NCBI GenBank assembly: GCA_963708715.1
Contig: CAVPSU010000002.1
Location: forward strand, 1-64,000
Source: DAIOEK01 sp963708715
GTDB lineage: Bacteria; Chloroflexota; Anaerolineae; Anaerolineales; Anaerolineaceae
Direction of reading: 5' to 3'
Length of the DNA: 64,000 nt
Shown: positions 1 to 9,168 of the stretch, in pieces
Layout: each line of letters begins with the position of its first letter
Position numbering within the stretch: position 1 is the stretch's first letter
Made by a program: the position numbers and the translations under genes
Notes under the pieces: model-generated
Database searches by the model: none
What the model saw: only the letters and a program-made list of their open reading frames with translations
Told to the model about the DNA's origin: nothing

Positions 1-883
1 CACCCAGGTCATATCGGCAGCGCTGTTCTATCCGTTGTGCCTCCAGCAACATGTTTTTCTCTTTGAAATAGCTGATCCGTTCGGTCAACTCACTTTCAAT
101 ACGTTGGATTGCGGATTTTAGCCGTTCTTCTTCCGTGATATAGTGCTTCGCCGGATAGATATCCAATGTATCGAGGACAGAATAAATTTCACCGGTGATG
201 GGATGGGACATTGATAATTCGTTCAACTTCATCTCCTAAGAAACTGATACGAAAGATATGATCCTTCTCGTAGGCTGGCATGATTTCCAGCGTATCACCC
301 CGCACCCGAAAAGCACCCGGCTTGATCTCTATATCATTGCGCTGATATTGGCTTTCGACTAACTGCCGAAGTAATGCATTTCGTCGGTAGATCTCACCTT
401 TGACTAAATGGACCAATCCTTTGCCAAATTCCTCCGGATTCCCAAGACCGTAGATGCATGAGACAGATGCAACGATGATGACATCTTTTCGAACTCAACG
501 AGAGCGGTTGTTGCTGCCAATCTCAGCCGTTCGATCTCCTCGTTGATGTCAGTTTCTTTCTCGATATATAGATCGCGCCTGGGAACGTATGCTTCAGGCT
601 GATAGTAATCGTAGTACAAAAACAAATACTCTACTGCGTTTTCAGGAAAAAATTCCTTAAATTCCGCGTAGAGTTGCGCGGCGAGCGTCTTGTTGTGCGC
701 CATTACCAGAGTTGGCTTCTGTATTTGCTGAATAATATTGGCGATCGTGAAGGTCTTACCGGTACCTGTAGCTCCCAGCAATACCTGGTGCTTTATCCCC
801 GCCTCAATCCCATTGAGCAACTGCTTAATGGCTTCGGGTTGATCACCGGTTGGCTGATATGGTGAGTGAAGTTTGAATTCCAT
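1..883 (-). CDS. uvrB: UvrB excinuclease subunit, partial and frame-disrupted
   Basis: This is the damage-verification helicase of the UvrABC nucleotide excision repair complex, which takes over DNA from UvrA and positions UvrC. The N-terminus begins at 883. Walker A GATGTGKT lies near residues 38-45 and the damage-binding beta-hairpin YYDYYQPEAYVP near 92-103. The C-terminal part runs off the left edge of the window; the last visible residues read EQRCRYDLG. The frame breaks twice. Near 485-500, ALVE is followed in another frame by the expected DVIIVASVSCIYGLG. Near 205-215, RIIN is followed in another frame by PITGEIYSVLDTLDI. Each is fixed by one base, so sequence error is more likely than loss of the gene. 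Family identity is certain. Confidence 0.93.
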
Positions 884-1078
884 CGGTCACCTTTATGGGT
901 TATTAATCCAGCAAATAAATGATTCGAAATCCAAGAAACTGATTCAAAAATCAGAATGTAGTTCTATTGAATTGCAAATTTTTCGAACTCAATCATATCA
1001 TGTACCTGGTAATAAGACAAATGTTCTAAGTAATTCTATGTCTCGCGAGAACCTTGTAGATGAGTTATACTCGCAGAT

Positions 1079-1971
1079 ATGAACATGACCCCTTCAATTG
1101 AAGTTCTTGTCTCCACGGATTGGAAAGACTATGAATTGCTGGATACTGGTGACGGTCAGAAGCTGGAGCGATTTGGGAAGTATACATTTGTAAGACCTGA
1201 GGCACAGGCGGTTTGGCAAAAAGGGTTGCCCCAGTCACAATGGGATAACGCCAATGCTATATTCCAATCGACCGGAGAAGAAAATGGTGGTCATTGGCTT
1301 ACCACTACTAAAGTTCCCGAACGATGGGCGATAAATTATAAAGATCTGAAGTGTTGGGTCCAGCCAGCAGCTTCTCGTCATGTTGGTGTCTTTCCTGAGC
1401 AAGCTACTCACTGGGATTGGGCACGATCGCTCGTCCAAACAAGTAATCATCCAGCGAAAGTGCTTAATTTATTTGGATATACCGGGTTGGCATCCATGGC
1501 CGCAGCTTTGGCTGGAGCGCAAGTTACTCATGTGGATGCCTCAAAAAAGCAATCAGCTATGCGAAAGAGAACCAAATTCTAAGCGACCTTACCCAAAAAC
1601 CGATTCGATGGATCGTCGACGACGCATTGAAATTCACAGAACGAGAATCTCGGCGAGGTTCTCTCTATGATGGAATTATTCTGGATCCACCAAAATTCGG
1701 ACGTGGACCCAAGGGTGAAGTCTGGGAGTTTTTCGACCTTCTTCCAGATCTGCTTAAAGCATGCCGTGCTATCCTGACACCTCACCCACTATTCCTGCTT
1801 TTGACGGCTTATGCGGTCAAATCATCGGCTTTGACATTACACGGAGCTATCTCAGACCTGATGGAGGGTTTTTCTGGCGTTCTAAATGTCGGTGAATTGG
1901 CATCGAGGGAATCCTCACAGGGTCGACTGATCTCCCACGCCATTTTTGCCCGATGGTCGGGAATTAAATAG
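1079..1971 (+). CDS. Class I SAM-dependent RNA methyltransferase (RlmI/RlmK type), one frameshift
   Basis: This is a Rossmann-fold methyltransferase of the COG1092-like group that modifies 23S rRNA. The SAM-binding motif I is NLFGYTGLAS, followed by the acidic VDASKK end of strand 2. The catalytic/substrate motif is ILDPPKFGRG. The frame breaks in the A-run at 1543-1548: adding one A restores VDASKKAISYAKEN and joins both halves. About 297 residues result, somewhat short because the N-terminal PUA domain of RlmI is absent. It is convergent with the next gene and separated from it by a hairpin. The exact target base cannot be told from sequence. The start at 1079 has no clear ribosome binding site. 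Confidence 0.8.
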
Positions 1972-1999
1972 CCTGATGATGGATTTTCTTCAGGCTATT
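1967..1999. terminator. Bidirectional hairpin between convergent genes
   Basis: A perfect 10-bp stem pairs AATAGCCTGA (1967-1976) with TCAGGCTATT (1990-1999) around a T-rich 13-nt loop. It overlaps the methyltransferase stop codon and lies just past the end of the convergent minus-strand gene, so it can end transcription from both sides. Confidence 0.6.
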
Positions 2000-2015
2000 G
2001 CAAACTAATCCGTAC

Positions 2016-5000
2016 TTACGGTAAAACGAAATGCATTACCCGATTGTTGGTAGCATCTGTCACCCAGATGCTGCCGTTTTTATCCACAGATAATCCGGAA
2101 GGCAATCCAAATCCATCATTGTCCGGGCTGTATTCGCCAAGCGTATGGACAAACTCACCCGACCCTGTGAATTGAATCACCCGGAACATTTCGGGGTCTG
2201 TTATGAATATGTCTCCGCCAATCCCGACACTTAGGAAGGGTTTATTTTCCAGTGATTGACCAAACCAGCCCGAGATTTCCCACATATTGGTGGGATTATA
2301 TGTGACCCCGGTAGGATCAGGGGTAAATACTTGAATCCGTTGGTTCCATGTATCTGCTACGTAAACAGTTCCTGCTTGATCAACTCCAATACCGACCGGT
2401 TCATCAAATTGTCCGGGTTCCAATCCATACCCTCCAAAACTGGTGACGGGGGTACCATCCTGTGTGAATATCACTACCCGCTTATTTCCGGTATCGGTGA
2501 CATAAACCTGATTTTTCGAATCAATGGCAATACCGCGCGGACCCCAGAATGCATCTGGAGTCTCCACCCTGTCCAAAAATTCCCCACATGGTGATAAATT
2601 CTCCATTGGAGTTGAATTTCTGAATTCGATGATTCCATGTATCAGTCACATAAATAGACCCATCTCCCGCTACAGCTACTCCCCACGGTTCGTTAAAAGT
2701 ACCGCCTGGAGCATCTCCATTTGCGATGTCGGCGAAGGAACCCCAACCATTGATAAACTCACCGGTTGAACTAAAGTGCTGAATACGGTTATTCCGTGAA
2801 TCAGCTACAAAGATCGAACCATCGGTAGCAACTGCTATCCCTCGAGGGGCATTAAATTGCCCTGGTAAATCACCGGCAGATCCAAAAGTGACGTCAGGGG
2901 TAAAGGGAATTCGACCAGCTTCGTAAGGATCCACTTCCACAACTTCCGGGGTTGGCATCAAACCAAAATTCCAGATCTGGGATGCGAGATCTTTCTTGAT
3001 ATACATCCTGATTCTTTCTGCCGGTTCCCAGGTTTCAGGAGTTAAGTTTAGACTTCCTGTGGCTTCTGCATATTTTTTATAATCGCAATTCAACCAGATC
3101 TGGAAGATCCCTTCCCGGATATTTGGATCCGTAATAGCATTCCGCAACCGTTCGAGCGTGACATTGAAGTAATCCTGGTTTGGCCACCAAAGACGTTCAT
3201 ATTCGAAGCTGTAGTAACTGTTTCCCACCAGGGGTTCGATCTTGCTGTAGTTGGGATTGCCAACCAGGATGATGGCATCATCTCGCACGGCTTTTGTCGG
3301 TTTTTCGGCAAAGTAATCGGTATTGGTGTAGTCCCTGAAATACCACCAGTAGGGATATAGTGAAGAATTATCATACCCGATCCGGAGTGTCTTACCTCCG
3401 GTCAAACGTTGAGATATTTCTTCAACTTGCTTCAATATATCCTTTGGTCCCCGGGCGGCGTGTGCGTATACCAGGTACTCTTTCGCCGAATCGTAATTAA
3501 TAAAGTTCGCTCGGAAGGATGCCCGAAATGTTAAGACAAACATACCAACGAGGATAATTACCCCGAAAATGGAACCACTCGAGAAATCTGGTTTTTGTTT
3601 GGATACGTAATATAAGACAGCTCCGCTCCCAAGGACAAAGAGAATTGTCAAGATAAAATTTGAAGTAGCAGACAGCTGATCAAGCTCATTTCCAGAAAAA
3701 GGTAGCGGCATGGAATTCAACGCAGCAATTGCTCTGCCCAAACCAATAACCAAAAGGATGGATGCAGCCAGAGAGACCCAACCAATTTTTGATTTGACCA
3801 GGTCGAATGGGATTTTTGTTATAAAGCGAGCATATGACCAGCCAGCCAGCAGGATCATCGGCCATGCAATATGCACAGTAAGCCATGGCATCTTCTCTCC
3901 AGCAACTGTATATGCGATCAATGAAGAGATTGACCAGAAGATGAGTAACCACACCGGCAGGTGCTCACTGATGGTTAATGGTTTATTATCACCAGGAAAA
4001 TCTTCGCCTAAAGCATAGGTGCTTTGGACACTTTCGTGATTTGGTTTGAGCCAATGAACCAAACCGAATATTATTGCCAAGAATCGTCCCAATCGCAGGG
4101 AGAAATTCATATATTGGGATTTGAATCCCCGAATAGAAATACCAGGGTTGACTTCCCCGATTTACTCCCTGTTGTTCCAACCAATATCCGAGCGATCCGA
4201 TGATACCTGTAAAAAAACCCTGCCCATTCGTAAAAATGGTGGTGTAGAAGAAAACATAGATAGCATAAAAAAGAACGGCAGCTTTCCACCAGATATTCCA
4301 ATTCCACCATAAACCGATCAGGGCAGAGACCGCAAGGATGATCGCCAATATAATCCCGGTCCTCAACATCCCAACATCGGAGTAATCGAGAGGATTCCAG
4401 CCCAGCATCTTGACCGGAAATGCAGTTAATTGAGGCAAGACTAAAGATCCGACCAGGATCAACAGATCAAAACTTCGCTCTTCCCTAATTCTGGAAAGTC
4501 CTACCCCAAGGAGGAGATAAATGATAGCTATTACAAGACCTGCCAGCGAAAAACCAGCAAAGATGATCGGTACTATTTTTATTGGTCCCGGAACCGCGCT
4601 GGCAGCTTGTGACGGAATGAGTCCTTCACCTTGAATTTCGCCAACAGATACCGCTGTTTGGGCAGCCATCTCACCGATGAATATACTGATCCCGATGGCG
4701 CATACGGCAAAAAACAACCCCATGATAATGCCAATCAAATAGGTTCGTTTTTTTGTTGGATCTCTCCATTCCATTGCCTGGATCCTTTTGATAAAAAGGA
4801 TACCCAGGAAAAGCAATGTTTGAGCTGAATAAATGAATGATGTTTCCTTGGTGATGAATTGCAGTGAAAAAACGGCTGCAAGCCCATATAGATAGATGGA
4901 CCGTGGTTCTTCAAGATATCTTAAGATCAGGTATAGGGTTACTACGCCAAATAAGGCTACAAATGATTCATTGCGGGTATATCTGCCGTAAAAAAGCATA

Positions 5001-5419
5001 TATGGGGAAATAAGCATCATCACGGCAGATAATATCGCTCCGACTCGTCCCAGGTACCTCCGGTATTTCCAGACCATCCAAATAGTGGCTACCGAAAATA
5101 ACGCCGATGGTATTCGAGAAGTAAAGTCGTTATCACCAAATAGTGTATAGCTTAGAGAAACCAGATGAAATTGCATTGGACCATGCGTGACCGGGTCATG
5201 CCGATATCCTTGCCCCTGAAATAGCTCCCAGGATGGTCTGACGTGGTTGACTTCATCATGGCTCATTACTCTTTCCCCTAACATATAAAAACGGGAAAAA
5301 ACAGCCAGAATAAGGATGATGGTAAAAATTAGTTTTTCGAGATCGAAGGTCTTTAACCATTTCTGGATTGGCTGATCCAGCCAGTTCATGGTGGGTGTTT
5401 CAGGTGTGCTATCAGTCAT
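2016..5419 (-). CDS. GT-C membrane glycosyltransferase (TIGR03663/Agl23-like) with C-terminal NHL beta-propeller, two frameshifts
   Basis: A large polytopic membrane protein of about 1130 residues. The N-terminal half matches the TIGR03663/PMT-like GT-C fold: a first membrane helix, then the acidic loop ERVMSHDEVNH that holds the catalytic aspartate of this fold, then about ten further helices. A soluble region follows. The C-terminus has NHL repeats of a beta-propeller (GxFxxPxGIAVxxxGxIFVADxxNxRIQ). Three reading-frame segments (5419-3989, 4110-2521, 2606-2016) overlap out of frame. Joining them gives a continuous helix GTILAIIFGL near 4080 and a continuous propeller blade FGQGGxETPDAFWGP near 2570. 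One base repairs each break. Likely role: transfer of sugar from a polyprenyl-phosphate donor at the cell surface. Acceptor unknown. Confidence 0.8.
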
Positions 5420-5564
5420 GGATCATTTCCTGTGGTCCCTTGAAGTGATTCTCCTATTGTATCCTGATCCATTTCAGCCTGCAAATTCACCCTGTTGCTT
5501 TTGCACCCTTTTTTGAAGGATAATCGTATATGAAATGGAACGAAATATATTTTGGAGGTACAAG

Positions 5565-6407
5565 GTGATAGAGAAAATTAAGAACAGTTGGTATTTGTTC
5601 AAAACGAGTCTAAAAGTTTTATTATCCGATAAGGAATTATTGATCTTTCCCATACTTTCGGCAATTGGAACGATTCTGATCACATTATCGTTTATTCTGC
5701 CGTGGATATTCGCATCCGGTCTGGATACGATATTCCTGAACAAAATTCAGCCGTTCACATATGTGGTCATGTTTCTTTTCTATGTCCTTCAGTATTCTGT
5801 CGTTTTCATGTGTAATACTGCCCTGGTTGGGGCGGCATCCATTCGGCTCAACGGTGGTGATCCCACAATTAAAGACGGATTACGGATCGCTTTCAGCCGT
5901 TTCGGCTCCATTCTGGGATATGCGGTAATCGCGGCGACTGTTGGCGTGATCTTAAATATCTTATCGAATAAGAGCAAAGGTCTCGGGCGGATGGTTATCT
6001 CCTTGTTGGGCTTCGCCTGGACAGTTGCAACCTACCTGGTTGTTCCAGTATTAGCTCTCGAAGGAGTCGGACCCATCGCTGCGATCAAACGAAGTGTCCA
6101 ACTTTTGCGTCAGACCTGGGGCGAGCAGATCACTGGAAACTTGGGGGTGGGGGCGATCTTCACCATCGTAGATATAGTTCTCCTGGTTATTTTTGTTCCC
6201 CTTCTCATCCTTTGCGCAATCAACGAGCTATGGGCAGTAGCTGCAATTCTCCTGTTTGTTTTCATTACAGCTCTGATATTGTCTGGTTTGTTCAAAGCCA
6301 GTTTGAATGGGATTTATACAGCCGCAGTCTATCAGTATGCAACCTCAGGTCAAACCGGAAATTACTTTGAATCAGCCCTGGTCAAGAATGCATTTATCAG
6401 CAAATAA
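5565..6407 (+). CDS. DUF6159 family polytopic membrane protein
   Basis: This resembles the DUF6159 family of membrane proteins of unknown function. It has about six hydrophobic segments, beginning with ELLIFPILSAIGTILITLSF, and a conserved middle part with VVPVLALEGVGPIAAIKRSV. I chose the GTG at 5565 because GGAGG at 5554-5558 sits 6 bases upstream; an ATG at 5535 in the same frame has no such site. It stands alone, divergent from the glycosyltransferase and convergent with modB. Its frame is intact, unlike its left neighbours. Confidence 0.75.
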   Translation: MIEKIKNSWYLFKTSLKVLLSDKELLIFPILSAIGTILITLSFILPWIFASGLDTIFLNKIQPFTYVVMFLFYVLQYSVVFMCNTALVGAASIRLNGGDPTIKDGLRIAFSRFGSILGYAVIAATVGVILNILSNKSKGLGRMVISLLGFAWTVATYLVVPVLALEGVGPIAAIKRSVQLLRQTWGEQITGNLGVGAIFTIVDIVLLVIFVPLLILCAINELWAVAAILLFVFITALILSGLFKASLNGIYTAAVYQYATSGQTGNYFESALVKNAFISK

Positions 6408-6451
6408 TCAGTAATTTCTTACTTTAAGTTATCAGGATAATGCAATACGGA

Positions 6452-7276
6452 TCAATACTCGGTGTCATCGTCTTCTGTCAGCTCATGGTTGACCAGAAAA
6501 CGTTTGGCAAATAGAAGAACCAGGATGGAGACAAGAATTAAGATAACGCTCATAACAATGGCTGATTGAATATTCACCTCAAAACCAAGATAAATAGCCA
6601 GCGGCATGGTTTGTGTCCGACCTTCGAAATTACCTGCGAACAGGATGGTCGCACCGAATTCACCCAACGCCCTCGCCCAGGTCATCACGCAGCCATTGAT
6701 GATGGCTGCCCATGACATTGGGACCATGATGTACCGGAATACCTGCCAGCGACTTGCTCCATCCAGGGCAGCCGCTCTTTTTATTTCGCAGCCGACATTG
6801 GAAAAACCGAGTGTGGTTGATTTTATGTAGTATGGAGCGGCGATGAACATCTGCGCCATGATGACTGCGGCAGTCGTAAATGGAATTGTGATTCCGAATA
6901 GATTGAGCCAGCTCCCTACCAGACCTGACCGTCCGAACGCCAACAGCAAAGCCAAACCGGCGACTGCCGGCGGTAGAACCGTTGGCAAATCGACAAGAGT
7001 GTCTACAAATTTCGCCAGCCGTAGTTTTCGATGATGCAATAGATAAGCAACCGGTGTTCCGAATACGATGGTCGCTGCCACAGTGACAAGACTGGTACTC
7101 AAGCTTAACTGAATTGCGTTGATCACCTGTTCGGACCGGACACTCGCCAGCAAATTTGCCGGTGTGATGTTGAAAAATAATTGAACGATAGGGATCGTAA
7201 GAAATAAGATGAAGGGAATTGAAAGCGCCTGCCAGCCTAACCTTCGGACTTCTCTCCTGTTGGGTCGCCATCTCAT
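6452..7276 (-). CDS. modB: Molybdate ABC transporter permease ModB
   Basis: Inner-membrane permease of the molybdate/tungstate importer. About six transmembrane helices are visible. The permease signature loop that contacts the ATPase reads EIKRAAALDGASRWQVFRYI, and the molybdate-permease stretch ARALGEFGATILFAGN follows, typical of ModB/CysW. I chose the ATG at 7276, which overlaps the TGA of the upstream PadR gene as ATGA, the usual sign of translational coupling. No modC ATPase gene is next to it and modA is 29 kb away. Likely controlled by the operator in front of padR. Confidence 0.9.
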   Translation of the reverse strand: MRWRPNRREVRRLGWQALSIPFILFLTIPIVQLFFNITPANLLASVRSEQVINAIQLSLSTSLVTVAATIVFGTPVAYLLHHRKLRLAKFVDTLVDLPTVLPPAVAGLALLLAFGRSGLVGSWLNLFGITIPFTTAAVIMAQMFIAAPYYIKSTTLGFSNVGCEIKRAAALDGASRWQVFRYIMVPMSWAAIINGCVMTWARALGEFGATILFAGNFEGRTQTMPLAIYLGFEVNIQSAIVMSVILILVSILVLLFAKRFLVNHELTEDDDTEY

Positions 7277-7812
7277 ATAGATAGACCTTGTAAACAAAAT
7301 TCAGTCCAGTTCAGGATCGATTCCATTTGGGATTGTTTGTAATCCAGGATTATCTTGAGGGTGGGATCGTCATCGGATTCGGCGCTGTGCTGCTGGTGGA
7401 TCTCCAGCCATTGTGTACAGACTTCCCGTTGCCTCTCAAGTAAAGTTCGCGCCTGACTCCTATCAGAACGAAGAAGGAAGCTAAGTTTGGCAAGGAACTC
7501 CACCCTGATCTCACGCGGACGTTCGACTGGCGTGGTTGTCCATTCAGAGAAAGCATTTTCCCCCTGCGCACTGACGTGATATTCACGTTTTAATGGTAAT
7601 GTTCCAGAATCAACAATTCTCGATTCCACCAAACCAAGGGTTTCCAGCTTTTCAAGCATCGCGTACATCATGCTCTGCTTAACCGTCCAGATCTGGTTGA
7701 GCACCGGATCGGTATTCAGGTATTTATACAGGTCATATCCATGCATGGGTTTTTGAAGTAATACCCCAAGCAGTATGTATTCACCAGACAATGGTTGCGA
7801 GTTTCGGGACAT
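7273..7812 (-). CDS. PadR family transcriptional regulator, candidate repressor of molybdate uptake
   Basis: A PadR-type winged-helix repressor of about 179 residues. The N-terminal domain shows the family pattern YILLGVLLQKPMHGYDLYKY, then YAMLEKLETLGLVES and a wing KREYHVSAQG. The C-terminal half is a helical dimerisation domain, as in PadR/VirR proteins. The ATG at 7812 gives MSRNSQPL; a TTG at 7833 is also in frame but falls inside the operator. It is co-transcribed with modB (4-base overlap), so it probably senses molybdate status or a related signal. The ligand is not known from sequence. Confidence 0.85.
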   Translation of the reverse strand: MSRNSQPLSGEYILLGVLLQKPMHGYDLYKYLNTDPVLNQIWTVKQSMMYAMLEKLETLGLVESRIVDSGTLPLKREYHVSAQGENAFSEWTTTPVERPREIRVEFLAKLSFLLRSDRSQARTLLERQREVCTQWLEIHQQHSAESDDDPTLKIILDYKQSQMESILNWTEFCLQGLSI

Positions 7813-7826
7813 ATTCTTTAGTATAC

Positions 7827-7858
7827 TATTCAACTTTTGAGTATTTTCCCGAATTATA
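7827..7858 (-). promoter_or_regulatory. padR-modB promoter with 17-bp operator
   Basis: On the minus strand a TATAAT -10 box lies at 7858-7853. About 10 bases downstream is the imperfect palindrome TATTCAA-CTT-TTGAGTA (7827-7843, plus-strand reading), covering the likely start of transcription. The same two arms occur in front of modA at 36950-36966. No good -35 box is visible. Binding by the PadR protein encoded here is inference. Confidence 0.6.
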
Positions 7859-7897
7859 ACAGTTTATCCCCATTTGGAAGTAACTATGATGAGTAAT

Positions 7898-7914
7898 TTC
7901 TCAAATTGTGAGAA
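7898..7914. promoter_or_regulatory. Short palindrome between padR and the secreted-protein gene
   Basis: TTCTCA (7898-7903) and TGAGAA (7909-7914) form a perfect inverted repeat with a 5-base spacer in an AT-rich divergent intergenic region. It could be a dimeric repressor site for the gene at 7956. The sequence is only loosely similar to the padR/modA operator. Function is speculative. Confidence 0.3.
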
Positions 7915-7955
7915 TTTGCATTCTATTCTCCTCTAGGGTAAACTAACAGATTGCA

Positions 7956-8558
7956 ATGAAATCGAAATTTCTCTTATTCGTCCTGGTATGTATACTTTTC
8001 CCCTCCAGCTTTGTCCATGCCCAGGGAGATGTTGCAATCCTATCCCCAACGGATGGCGAAGGAGTCAAAGGGCGGATCATAATCACCGGGTACATTAAAG
8101 CCACAAACGCCGTCCGATACGACCTGGATTTCGCTTACACCGGGCAGGAATCGGCGGGATGGCAGCCTATTTCAACAGCAGAGAAGCCGTCCGAAGATGG
8201 CAGCCTGGGCGTGTGGGACACCACCGCCATATCCGACGGCAACTACACCCTGCGGCTGCGGGTATATCTGAGCGACGGGCAAACCAGCGATCATCTGGTT
8301 TCCGGGGTGAGGGTGCGTAATTACTCCATCATGGAGACCTCCACCCCCTCGGCATTGACAGGTATGACAACCAGCCAGCCGACGCCTACATTGGTGAGTT
8401 TCTTACCGGTGGGTGCACCATCCAAAGCGCTTCCACCCAATCCGGCAGCTATCACCAGCCAGAAGCTTCAGATCAATCTGGTTGCATCCATCCTGATAGG
8501 CTTGATCATCTCCTTTAGTCTCGCATTTCTATTTCGTAATAAGAAGAGTAATCTGTAA
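7956..8558 (+). CDS. Secreted or membrane-anchored Ig-like domain protein of unknown function
   Basis: A 200-residue protein with a cleavable signal peptide (FLLFVLVCILFPSSFVHAQ) at the N-terminus. A beta-rich domain resembles bacterial Ig-like modules (VAILSPTDGEGVKGRIIITG, then GVWDTTAISDGNYTLRLRVY). A Pro/Thr/Ser linker follows, and one C-terminal transmembrane helix (near residues 172-192) ends in basic residues. So most of the protein is probably extracytoplasmic and held by the C-terminus. It is one base from pth, which suggests co-transcription with the pth-mfd pair. Specific function unknown. Confidence 0.7.
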   Translation: MKSKFLLFVLVCILFPSSFVHAQGDVAILSPTDGEGVKGRIIITGYIKATNAVRYDLDFAYTGQESAGWQPISTAEKPSEDGSLGVWDTTAISDGNYTLRLRVYLSDGQTSDHLVSGVRVRNYSIMETSTPSALTGMTTSQPTPTLVSFLPVGAPSKALPPNPAAITSQKLQINLVASILIGLIISFSLAFLFRNKKSNL

Positions 8559-8559
8559 C

Positions 8560-9165
8560 ATGATGCTTCCTGACCAAACCTCTCCCTACTATTTGCTCAT
8601 CGGACTCGGTAATCCTGGTCGTGAGTTCCGTCATACCCGTCATAATATCGGCTTTATGGTGATCGACAAACTAGCCGCGGACCTCGGACTTAGGTTGACC
8701 AAGGTGCAAAGCAAAGCCATCTTTGGTCTCATACCGTTCGAGGAAAAGAAGCTCATACTGGCGAAGCCGCAGACCTACATGAACCTTTCCGGACAGTCGG
8801 TCTCATCCCTTCTCCGGTTCTACCGTGTCCCGCTCGAGCAGATGTTGATCTTCCACGACGATATCGATCTGCCGGTCGGTACGATCCGAATCCGCCCCGG
8901 GGGTGGATCCGCCGGACAGAGGGGGTTGGCATCCATCATCGAGAAGCTCGGCACACAGGCTTTCGCCCGTGCCCGGATCGGGGTGGGACGACCACCCGGA
9001 CGCATGGAAGCCGCCGATTACGTGCTGCACGACTTTCCCAAAGATGAGCAGCCGGTGATGGAACGAGTCATCGCCGATGCCGCTGAAGCCGCCCGCCTGT
9101 TCGTCCGCGAGGGGTTGGACAAGGCTATGAACACCTACAACGGAGACGTCCTCGGAGAAGTGTAG
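8560..9165 (+). CDS. pth: Peptidyl-tRNA hydrolase
   Basis: Releases tRNA from prematurely dropped peptidyl-tRNA in the cytoplasm. The family motifs are clear: LIGLGNPG near residue 14, catalytic HTRHNIGF near 26-33, PQTYMNLSG near 70, and the catalytic aspartate in FHDDIDLP near 98. The substrate loop that is usually GGHNGL reads GSAGQRGLASI here, replacing the His-Asn pair with Gln-Arg. Length about 201 residues is normal. It is followed four bases later by mfd. GC content is visibly higher than in the genes at 5-8 kb. Confidence 0.95.
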   Translation: MMLPDQTSPYYLLIGLGNPGREFRHTRHNIGFMVIDKLAADLGLRLTKVQSKAIFGLIPFEEKKLILAKPQTYMNLSGQSVSSLLRFYRVPLEQMLIFHDDIDLPVGTIRIRPGGGSAGQRGLASIIEKLGTQAFARARIGVGRPPGRMEAADYVLHDFPKDEQPVMERVIADAAEAARLFVREGLDKAMNTYNGDVLGEV

Positions 9166-9168
9166 AGA

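Noticed and set aside
3989..4110. Two overlapping genes instead of one at the glycosyltransferase
   Set aside because: The second frame continues the same membrane helix (GTILAIIFGL), so a one-base shift in a single gene is simpler.
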